A stretch of DNA of 64,000 nt from Struthidea cinerea (Eukaryota > Chordata > Aves > Passeriformes > Corcoracidae): NCBI GenBank assembly GCA_013397865.1, contig VZTI01005203.1, positions 521,485 to 585,484 of the forward strand, read 5' to 3'. Shown piece by piece: positions 27,801-39,800 of the stretch; the stretch's first letter is position 1, and every line of letters begins with the position of its first letter. Under the pieces are notes generated by a model. That model was not told where the DNA came from. It searched no databases and saw nothing but the letters and a program-made list of their open reading frames with translations. The translations under genes and the position numbers were made by a program.

Positions 27801-30800
27801 AAAAAACCCAAAACCAAAAACCAAACCAAAAAGTGAGAGTGTGAAAAGGCTCCTGGGGATTTCAGACATGCTTTTGATTTTGAGGGGAATGTGCACAGCC
27901 TACTCTATAACCCTGAAATGTTTAGCCTTGTTTGTTTTACAGATAGTACTTTCATTGGTTAAAATTTCACAACAGATACTCTTTTCCTTTTTGTTTGAAA
28001 AGCAGAATAATCATGTGATATGAGCAGAATGTATACATAAAAATAAATTGGCTCAAAATGTTCTTCACTCTGCTTATGAAGTAGTTCTATAAATTGCATT
28101 ATTCTGTTATCATAGCCATGGGAATATCTTAACATTTATACCAAAATCCTCTAAATGAAAACTTTTAATTAATATATGCATATGTAAAATAAATTACTTT
28201 TTTTCACCATACTGAATTTCACTTTCGTGTTCTCTCTTAAGCACCCTGGCTTATTATGAGTGCTGGCTAGTTTGGTATTGATTGCCAAAGAAAATTACAC
28301 AGTGTAATATCTTCAGCTCTTTGAGGTTTGTTAATTCTTCATTTTGAGTGGAGAGGGTTTGGAGCTGTGGCTGGGATTCCAAGCATGGACATGAACTGGC
28401 TGTGACACAGGCTCACTTTCTCTGCGGGTGGACGCAGGGCGTAGGTACACTGCCACAAAAAAAAAAAACCTAGCTGCGATGACAAATTCAGTTCAAGTGT
28501 GAAAAACCAAGCTAAACTATTTAACTGTATTTGTATCAAGACTACTTTTAGTTGGTTTGTTGGCTTCTAAGAGAAGAGCAGTTTAAGAAGCTTATAGCCC
28601 ACCAGTGAGTAAATGGGGATCACAATCCCCTGGGGAAACATTTATTAGAAGTTTGCTTGAGTTATTTTCTTCAGAACAGAGCATACTGAAATCCAGTAAG
28701 ACATACTGAAATGAATCGCAATGACTTGTACTCATGCAGCGTAACATCTTACTTTATACGGGGTCCTTATGGATCACTGCTCAGTGGAGGATGAATGGCA
28801 CAACGTGCTTTACCCCCGGGAGAGGGGGACGAGACCAGTGCTGTTGGAACTGGCAAAGGGCACTGCCTGAGATGGCTCGCTCTGATGAATGGCTAAACGA
28901 AAAACAACCAAACCCCAACAGTGAGAAACAAAAGCCACAGCCTATGTCAGCCCTCTCCCCAGGGGTGGTGCTCCTCAGAGCATTGTTTCTTCTGTGAATG
29001 CAGATGTTTGGTCTTGCCATTCACCAGCAATGACCCCTGGGAGACAGCCTGTCATGGAGCACAGCTTTTGTCCTGCAGAATGCCAGAGCCTGTTCTGAAG
29101 GTGCTTTGAGTGGAAATTGGGATCTTATTTACTGCTGGAGGATTGTGTTTTATCTGTCTAGGGCGTAGGAAAGAAAAAGGGATTGATATGGGGAGCACTT
29201 TGCCATTCTGCATTGCTTTGTTAGCCTTTAAGACTCCAGTAAGCTGCAGAAGTTGTGTCTTATTTGGGGTAGAAGTTCATAGGCAGATGTGGACTTAGGG
29301 CACATGGGAATGTTTCTGGTAATCTGTTCTTGCATGGAATCAAATGATGATTATTAAGAAAATATCTTAAGCCAGGGAGGAAAGAAATGAAACTCAGACT
29401 TTAGCTCTGAGAAGCTCATCAGCATTAAGTCTGAGCAATTTCAGTGTGACAGGCAAGTGTGGAAACCCACCCAGATCTAGTTACAACTTGTTGGGGTAAT
29501 AGCTGTCTGCTTTCGCATAATTTACTTTTCAAAAAAATCGCTTTTGTGGCTTCTAATTTCACGCTTCGACTGTGCTCAAATGTGAAAGTATTTATAATTG
29601 CTTGAAAATGGCACACCAAACATAACCTGCGAAACTTATTTCTCCCAGTAAATACGCCAGGTACGTGGTGTGATTCTTGGGGTTGTCCTGTGCAGGGCCA
29701 GGAGCTGGACTTTGATGATAGTTGTGGGTCCCTTCCAACTTAGGGTATTCTATGATTCTGTGATATGGGTGTACTTCAGCACACAAAAAACCTGAGATAA
29801 GTGCAGCCAGCTGTTTGAAGGAGGTATGTGTAGTGACGGTGTTTTGGTTGGGTTTTTGGTTTTTTGGGGTTTTTTTGAGGTGCATAGATTTTCATAAGGT
29901 ACCTTGGAGGCTTTGTTGCAAGGTCACTTGTTTTTTCTCTGTGTAGGTTTCCTTGGTTTTTCTTTTAAGTAAAGGAAATATCTTCCCCCGCCAAAAAAAA
30001 GATTAAATTAAATTCTGGTCCTGTTAGGACTAGTGAACAATTCATTGATCAGGAACTGAAGGAGGTGTTGTCTTGACATCATCATCTTTATCTTGCACAC
30101 GTTAGCTGCAAGCTGGACAAAATCTCAATATATGCAAACTTTTCCTCCCTGTGCAGAGTGAAGATTTCCACATATACACACAGTACTGCACCAACTACCC
30201 AAGGTAGGAATTACGGGTTCCCTTTCTTCCTTTGTCCTTTGGCCAGTTCATGTAATGCAAGTTACAGTCTATGCAAAAAAAAAAAAAAAAAAAAAAAAAA
30301 AACACGTTCCNNNNNNNNNNNNNNNNNNNNNNNNNNNNNNNNNNAAAAAAAAAAAAAAAAATCAGCTTCTCCCCTTCCCAAATTGGAGGAATGGTCACAG
30401 AGTTTACCTTTTATGTGAAAAAGAAAAAAAATACAATAACTTTTAAGAAATGCTTATCTGAAGTTTTGTTTTATCTATTCTTGTGGTTCATTGCTTTATC
30501 CTTCTTTAGAAAATGATGATCTTATTCTGCAATGCTGCTTGTATAATTCCCAATAAGAGAGATTGGTTGCATGTCAAGGGAAAACGTAGCTGAATGCACA
30601 AGATAAATTTAAAAAAAGCCAAACCAAACACCAGAAACAGCAGTTATTAGAATGGGAACCTGCTGCCCCTTTTTACAAGCTAAAAAGGAAACAATTCTTT
30701 ACTTTACATACAGACTTATGGAAACAGAGTGTCTTAAAGCTGTGTATTGATGTTTTCAGGTCTGTGGCTGTGCTGACAGAGTGCATGAGGAACAAGGCAC

Positions 30801-33800
30801 TGGCCAAGTTCTTCCGAGAGCGGCAAGAAGCACTGAAGCATTCTCTGCCTCTGGGCTCTTACCTCTTGAAACCTGTCCAACGCATCCTCAAGTACCACCT
30901 GCTTTTGCACGTAAGAAATGTATTTAGTTTAGGGCTGCTGCACATCAGAGTTCCTGCCTCTGGTGCAAGGCTTGGTGGTTAGAAAGGTTCTGGTTTTCCT
31001 TAAATGCTCTTCCTTTTGTGGGTATTTGATTTCTACATGTGGAGACTTTCTGTCTTCGTCACTTCATACCATATGCATCTATTTGGAGTGGGGAATCTAT
31101 GGCAATTATTTTAGACACATTAAATCAGTCTTTGCATCCAAATAATTAGCACTTTTTTTGAAAGCTGGTTGTTGGAAATTCTGAAGTTGTTTGGAAAATT
31201 CTTGTCGTGATTAAACACTTTCGTACACAAATTTATTGTTCCAATGAAGAACAGTGTTTTTCCACATGTTGCAATGCTGGGGGTGGTTGAAAGAAGGACT
31301 AAATACATATAAACACCCTGACTGCTAAGAATTTTGTGGAGAGGAATGATGGAGGAAGTGGGAACTCTTTCCATAATCAGTGAATTGAGTTAAGCAAGTT
31401 TCGGAAATTCATACTTTATTGTTAACATTTTCCACATATGTTTCCTATTAGAGAGTCATGTTCTAGTGAAGTGTAAAGACACTGATCCTTATTTAAAATG
31501 CCTGGTGCTTTTCTACTCTCCAACTGTAAAGTAATGCCTAGTGTAATTCCATCAGGGTTTTGTAAGTGTGTAGATATGTTCTGTGTTGTAGGAAAGCCAT
31601 TAAAATGCTGTCTGAAAAGTCTCCTGTCAGTGTGCTGGGCTCTCTTTCTGTGCCTCTCTGCTCACAGTGGCTGCTGCAAGTGTACTTGCTGCTAAACTGG
31701 CCCCAAAGACTTGACTTTGTTCGTCATCTTGTGTTACTCAAATTGATAGCAACATCATCATTGCATCAGTAACAAGGGCAGGAACGTTGCCTTCGAGTGT
31801 TTGGGATGCAAAGACAAAACAATACAGATAAAAACATAGTGTTGCATTCGTCTGGGAAAGTTCACTTAGGAATAAGGGGACTTTGGTTTTTTCCCTTTGT
31901 TGTAGGAAATAGAAAACCACCTTGACAAGGACACTGAGGGCTATGATGTGGTGCTGGATGCCATAGATACCATGCAGAGAGTGGCATGGCATATAAATGA
32001 CATGAAGAGGAAACATGAACACGCCATCAGGCTCCAGGTGAGTTCCCAGAGAGATTTTACGAGTGTTTGTGAGCTGGTTTTGTCAATATATATGCAATTA
32101 ACATTTTTTAGTTTATCTTTGCTTTTCATCTTTGTCAGTCATAATTTAGACTCCTGTTGAGCATGCCTGTGGCTGTTTGATCTTGGAAACCATGGTCATA
32201 ACTGCTGCAGGAAAATCTCAGACATCTCTAACTTACAAGCAGCATCCTGTAAAGCATTTATTTTGCAGTAATATGGAACTTAAGATAACTCTTCTTTCTT
32301 CCTTTCCCTCAATTGTACAGCACTGCTGTACAACCCTAGGGCATGGCTTTGTTCAGAAATCCTGTGGTTTCCGATTTCTTCCCTTTGTGCTGATTAATTT
32401 TGTTTTGAGGCATTTCTTTTGCTGATTCTTGTTTGAGTACTTTCCTCTCAGGTTTTAGAAGACTCATTATCAGTTGCTTTGTGAAAAGCATAAACCTAGA
32501 AACATGATACTCAGAAAAACTAACTTTGCTTCAAATGAAGATTTTTTGGGGAGAAGAAACAAAAGCTACACCCTGAGTAAATTTTGGCATCAAGAGCAAG
32601 CTCTTTTGTAGAATTTTTGCTCCTATTCTGTTTCCAGGTTCCCAGTGAATCACACTTTTATGTTACTTTTTCAATATTTATATTGCTTTAAGGAAATTGG
32701 GGGGATTTTTTTAGTGTATAAAAGGGAGTAATAAGCTTACCCCATTTCAGAAATCCATGTCATGTAATTCTTTGTCCATTTTTTTTTCTTTTTAACATAA
32801 ATTACATTTATTCACCCTTTTTGTGGTTTTGTTCTTTTTTCTGTTTTGGGTTTTTTTTAATGATTGTTTATTTTTTGTGTTGCTGTTGTTTATGTGTAAG
32901 GAAGATTTGACAATATCTTGCCTGCAGCAGGGTAATCTTTGCCACATATTGCTGGAAATGCATGCTAATGACTTTTAACAACAGTCTGCTATAAATCTGA
33001 GTAATTATATTTGGCAATAAATAGGGGTTAAATGCTTTGGGGAAAAAAAGCTTTTTTTTTTAATTTATTGAGCTCAGCTGGGAAATGTGTAGGGTTGTGG
33101 AAAATGTTTATGTTCATAGTTGCCCTTTAAAAAAGTAAACCTGTTTCTGCAGCCATAGGGATAGGCCTTCTGTGGGCTCTCACGCTGCCATGTGGTCCGT
33201 AATTCTGCAAGTGCTGCAACAGCAGTTCCTGCACAAAGTGTCCCTTGACAGTGGTAGACTTGATCCCTGTGCTGTATCCTGACTTTTTAAGTTCATGGAG
33301 AGATCTGATACAATGCAACTTTTAAAATTTTTTTTTTTCTTTTTTTTTTTTTCTTTCCTTTTTTTTTTTTTTTTTAACAGCTGTCTGTATAGTCCAAAGT
33401 GGATTGCTTTGGGGTTTTATTCCTGTGAATGCTTTAGCCTGCATTGGTGCTTCAAATGGAATGGGATGTTCTCCAGCTGAAAGCTGTAGTAAAGTCTAAT
33501 GTCCTACAGGGGCCAACCTAGGATGAGGCAATCTGTCCCTGCTTTGCTAACGCTGCCAGGTTTAATGTCTGATGGATGTTTTTAAAGAGTTCCCTAGTTA
33601 GAGGTTTAGCCTGCTTTTAGAATTTGATGTCCCATGCTTAAGTCCTATGTCATTGTCATTGACAGAAAACATAAGCAGTTTAAGGAAACATAATGGCCAT
33701 AGCTAAGTGACACAGTCTTATGAAGATGTTTAGATGTTTCTCCAACCTTTTTTTTTCTTAAGTAATAAATAAGGTGAGAAATAGCTGTGGTATCTACACA

Positions 33801-36800
33801 AATCATTAATATACAAGCCAATATTGAGATGTTCAGTTGACCAAATCACTTGTCATCCTTTAGTCCTCTGAGAATCATCTCTTCAATCCAAAAACTTCAC
33901 AGAAGTGTCTTCTGTGATGGGCCTATGGGACATGGACATGGCATTATAATTCATTCAGTGGGAGACCACACAACTTCAGGAGGATACCCAGGGTGAGAGG
34001 GAAATGTAAGAGGGATTGGTTGGGGACATAGAGGAGAGCATGAGAGAGACTGATGACTGAATTATAGAAGATTTTCCATTGGGAGCAAAGGGAGCAGAGG
34101 TTGTGCTCTTTCATTACAGGCTGCCCCAGGGAGATCAGGGGTCTTTGCTGGGTCCATGCAGAGGCAGTAGCCAGGACTCAGGGCATGTTTCAGTCTGGGC
34201 TTTGCAGTGAGCCTCCAAACACCTGGCTGCAGTGTTCCACATAACGTACTGTGTATTGGTGTCCGGTGACCTTCCATTGTTGGATGCTAAAGATTATATA
34301 GGAGAGTGGGAATGGCCTCAGCAGATCGTTTGGGTCTTTTGTTTCAACAAGATCTCTGAAATTAATTTTGGTTGTTGTTCTTTGATCTGTTGCAGGAGAT
34401 ACAGAGTTTGCTCACTAACTGGAAAGGGCCAGACCTCACGAGTTACGGGGAGCTGGTGTTAGAAGGAACGTTCCGCATTCAGCGGGCCAAAAATGAGCGC
34501 ACATTGTTCCTCTTTGACAAGATGCTGCTAATTACAAAAAAGAGAGATGAAATGTTTGCATACAAAGCTCACATACTGGTATGTCAGAGAGCAGGTGGTA
34601 ATGTGCTGTCTACAGGTCTCCCCAGTACTCCTCCATGATTCACATTGTTTTCTCTCTTCATTGCAGTGTGGAAACCTGATGCTTGTTGAAGTAATACCAA
34701 AGGAACCACTTAGCTTTAGTGTCTTCCACTACAAAAATCCTAAGATGCAACACACTGTCCAGGTATGAACAGAAACCTCCCTGCCCACTGGGTAACCTGG
34801 CTCATGTCCGTATGCTGTTTATCACCATGCATAGTGCAGGAATGCATTTTTCTCATGGTGCCCAATTTTTTTATCAGGCAAAGTCACAGCAAGACAAGCG
34901 CCTTTGGATTCTTCACTTGAAGAGGTTAATTCTAGAAAATCATCCTGCTAAAATTCCTGCCAAGGTAAAAAACCCCAAAAAACCAACCAACCAACCAAAA
35001 AACCCAAACAAAATCACAAGACACTTCCTTATATGCCTACTAACTTAATCTAGTTAGCTGCAAGATGCATGCAATATACAGAGAGTTTAGACTCCAGGAT
35101 GTTAATTAACATGTTGTTTCCTTATATCTTTAAAAGTTCTTTCGAATTAATGGGAAAGTTCCACTATAATTATCTGCAGTGCTTGGTATGGGAGTAGAAG
35201 AATTTAAACTGGGTTAGCAGCATTTGCCTGCCAAGACATAAGTAATAGAGGTGCAATGTCAGAAATCTTTGCTCTAGGAAGACATCTTAGCTTGATGCTG
35301 CCTGTCTGCAGAGCACTGAGATGCACTAATTGCAGTACTGTAGATGTTTTTAATTTTAATCTGTCTTGGGTAGGTATCACAGCTGTGAAGCCATCAGCAG
35401 CACACACTTCACTGCAACTACACACGCCCATCCTGAACCCAGCATCCTTAGCTGGGACATCTGGCCCTTTTTGTTGAGATAGCTAGCAAGCTTTATGCCA
35501 GAAAAAACGAGGCACTGATATCATATTCATAGCTGTAATATCTCAGAATAAGGAAATTTTCTCCTCTTATTTATGAAATCCAGTCTTAGAGCTTCAGGTG
35601 ATGCCTCCCAGTGTAACATACAGCACCCCTCAAAGGGCGTTAACTCTGGTTAGCTCTTGCCAAGACACAGCAGCCACTGACTCGTGTGGAAACAGGATTT
35701 TTTTTCACTCTGAGTTTACTCTTGGCTTTTCAGTTTCCCTGACTGATTTTTCACTCAGTTTTATGCTGTAATGGCTAAAAAGTGTTACCTGTGACTGACA
35801 TGCACCGTACTGTACTAACATGCATTTTCAACAGTGTAACAAAAAGAGACTTACGGAAGAAAAAAGCCCTAGCAGGTCCTATTGCTAATTCTCCTCTATC
35901 TTTTTGTTGACGAAGTCTATTGAAGGTATAATGTTTATGCTAGTATCCATACTTACACTGTAAATACTCAATACAGCTTATTATGTTGTTAAAAGAAAAA
36001 GAATTACAGCATGATCCCAGCCTTTGTATCCATTTTTTTTTTATTTCTTATTAGATTTTTATTTTATCTGTCGAAAAAATGTGAAACCAAAAATATATTC
36101 TGCTCAGAGAAACAATTTCATTTGAGAAAGGAAAATTCTAATGTAATAAATCTCTGAGGTTATCGGTACATTTTTAATTTTTTTTTTATTCTGTCAAACC
36201 AGTAATTTCTTGTTGTGAGGCTTCTGTCTGCCCAGCTTTTGGAGAATTTAACAGTAGTCCACATGTGACGCCTGGTGGAAAATTACCGAACTGCACCTGT
36301 AGAAGGGCAAGCACCATAGATGGGATATTTCAGTTCAGATTACTTTCTTACTTAGTAGCTGATATGCTTCCTAAAACTTCCAGATTTTTTTTTTCCTATT
36401 AAAAAAAGGGAAAAATTTTAAGCAATCAGGAGATGCTCTCTATCCTGCATCAATCTTTCTTAAACCAAATTTTGACCTTTTTATTAATAGCTGTTCCGCA
36501 AGGAAAATCTTGAAGGCAGAAAGGTTTATAGCATTTTATACACCAACAACTTTAGAGCTAAAAATATAATACAGGTGTTAAACTATTTGGTAGTGCTGCT
36601 AACCATAGTTCCCAAATTAAAGTTGTTGTTATTTGCATATAAGCTCACTACTATCTGTGATATGCAATAAAGCTTGCCCTGCTACTAACAGTTTTAACTT
36701 CTTCATTTGTTTTTCTTTCTCTTCCAGGCCAAGCAGGCAATTCTCGAAATGGATGCCATACGTAAGTTCGCTCTTTTTCACTTTTGTTTTAAAAATTAAT

Positions 36801-39800
36801 AAAACCATCTTCAAAATTTTGGCTTTAGCTGTTGGTTTCATCTGAGATGGAAGAAGGCCAGGCTTATGTTCCTTGAATTACAACCCTGCTGGGAAAGGCA
36901 AAATTCGACGCAGATCCTTTAGAGTTTGTTATGAAGGCTCTGCCAGAGAAACTGGCAATCAAACATGATGGTGGTGGAAAAATGTTGCTGGGTTAGTCCT
37001 CTGGAGCTGGGCACAGCTACATGGGCAAAGCATTTCCGTGGCTGCCTGGGTAACAGCTACCCTATAGCGGCATATCTTGCTTCAGGCTCTGATGAGGTGC
37101 AGCTGTATTAGTCACAAAGGGACCATGGCACTGCCTCCAAAGGGAGTTGCCACGGTGTGCAAAGTGCCATCCTTGTCACTCTCTTATTCCCTGTGCCTCT
37201 GCTTGTTCCACAGACCACCCAGGCTTCCACTACAGCCCTGAGGGAGAAATGAAATCGTCGTACCAGCCTAAGGAAGGCACTGCTCCTCACAGAGTGAGAA
37301 GGAAATCAGGTGAATAAACTCATTTACCCCCTAGGTGACAAAAGGAAAAACAAGCAGGGTTGTTTTGGGGGTGGGTTAGGCTGGGCACATGCAAGTGGTT
37401 TTAATCTGCACTCCAGGCAGATTTAGCATGGCACAGTATCTCTCAGATGTGGATGAAGTATCTTATTAATCATTTGGGTTTTTTGTGATTTATTTTTTTA
37501 TCTACTGTTTGCATTTAATTTAAGGAGTATACATTTGTAATGGTGGATGCATAAAGAACAGTTGGTGCTCTCTAACAGATTAAAGAATGCATATGCAGGA
37601 AAGCCAGTCACATTATTTAAATCTGACGTCTCCCCCATTGCAGTTATTATCGTCTCAGAAGTGGTTCCATCCTGATTATGATAGGCTTATTATTTCAGAG
37701 CATGATTACTATCTTTACTTAGTGTAATGTTTGCCTTACGGATAATAGAGAATTGAGAGGTGGTTATGCTGACTTGGGGCTTTTTTTGTCCTCCTAGCTC
37801 AAACATATATCCATAATTACTCTCAAGGACACTACCAATGTCTTTGTAGTTGGGTGACTTCATATTGCAGTCACTGTGTTCCCCTCTTTGTCTCCGTAAA
37901 GACCTTTCCAATTTGGAGTGTGTAACATTGTGTATTGGGAATGGCTTAAACAAAGCTCATGAGAATACTGATGTAATGATTTAACACAGAGCAGCATTCG
38001 TGTCTGAAAAATACTCAAGTTCTAATAGTTTGAGGTGTGTTCCTTTGTTTCTGAGGCACTTGCACACCTTTGTTGCATTGGTGCTGCTCTTCCTGTGAAA
38101 GGAACAATACAAGATACTGATCAAAGGACCTCCTTCAGCTACTCACACTTTTTAAGCCCATCTAAGATGTTGGTATCTTATGCATATTTCTAATAGAAAA
38201 CCTCTAACACCTTCGAGCAATAACAGAGGTGACTGGGTTTTTTGAAAGCAGGAATCTTAGCATGGGATAAAAACTTGTGTGCCTTGATGTATGGAAGGCA
38301 GCTGCTATTGCATTAAGAAACAAATATGTTCTTTGGTAACAGCTATAGATTTGACACTTCAACAAATCCTTCTTTGTGAGGATATTTTGTGATAAAGAAA
38401 TTAAAATCTGTCTTCACTGCATGGGCTCAGAAGCTTAAATTTTTATATACATGTGATAAAAGGTGGTCCAGGATGCCTACAGCTTTCTTTGGAATGCCAC
38501 AGTGGGTAAACATGTTGTTGTCTTTTTCAGAACCCTCATCTAGAGTCCATAAAGTTTTGAAGCCAAATGGTAAGCTACTTTGTGTACTGTTTACTGACCT
38601 GGTGCTTCTGTACTTGTAGAACAAGTAAAGACAGATTCTTTTTTCTTGTAACTGTCTCTAAATACATTAGGGGGAGGAAGAGGAATTTTGGAAAAAAAAA
38701 AAAAAGTTTGTCTTTAAATCTAATATCTGCTTTTCCACATTTGGGGTTTGGTCCTGTAAACATCCTAGGAGCTGGTCACACCAAGTCTTGGCCATTGTGA
38801 ACAGTTCCTCATATCATAGCAGTGCTGCAAAATCAGGGCCTCAAGTGGAACTCTGGTAAAACTCATGCTGTCTCTGTTTTATCAGAGATCCTAGAGTCTG
38901 TTTGCTCAATTGCTGCTGCATTCAACCCCCTTTGGGGAATTCATAATTGGGGTATTAGTGTAGCATTGATACCAGTTCGATTATTCATTCATGTGTGTAT
39001 TTCTGTTTTCAGATGTAAGTCCAGATATGCAGAAGGTAAGCCATTTCTTATATTTCTTGTTTTAGCACATTCATATGACTTAGAGCATAGTATTTACTGG
39101 AGAATTTGCATCTTCTTGGTTATGTTGACCTTAAGAATGAAAACAAACCCATAAATGTTATTTAGCATCTCAAATAAGATTACTGGAATGAAAGCAGTAG
39201 AAATACAGCTTACTATTTTGGGACTATTTAATAAAGAAAAAATTACTGATCCATATATTGTTGTGGTTTATAATACAGTCCAATCAATTACTAGCTCTAT
39301 AGGATACTTTAAAATACCACTAGAATCAAGGAAGTGCTGTGTATAAAAATAGTGTTTATTTTTGGATCATATTATCTTTGTGTTTATTAAATAAGACTGG
39401 AAAGTTTCAACTTACTCTGAGATATATATAGATATATAGGTATATTATGATATATCACCAAATGGAGCAGCAGAGCAGATGCAGCTTAAGCAGATTGAAA
39501 TGAGCATTTCTAATTTTTACATTTTCTGTAAGAATTTGTATTGGAATTCCCAATGCAGTTTGAAAGACTCATGTTGAACTTCAGGTCTTAAGGTTTTATT
39601 CAGGAGGGAATTTAAAAACTGTGTGTGTTATAAACAGAGTACATTGTGTATTACTTCACTGTCATGCCATAACACTGAAGCTCAAGATTAGATGGGAGTG
39701 GGGGTTTTTTGCATATATTTTTTCAGTTCTAAATATTATGTGCAAAAGTACTGATTGTTGTACTTACTTCTTTATAAATCTCATTTCAGTGCAGCTAACT

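Larger units (their letters stand above)
22674..30156 (+). other. PLEKHG1 intron 3 (about 7.5 kb)
   Basis: It contains a probable LTR near 24,080-24,420, a 21-bp inverted repeat at 27,003-27,064, a poly-T run and A/C-rich tract at 27,619-27,835, and a CR1 3' tail at 29,670-29,762. The 180-codon minus-strand frame at 24,468-25,010 has no recognisable domain. Confidence 0.85.
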
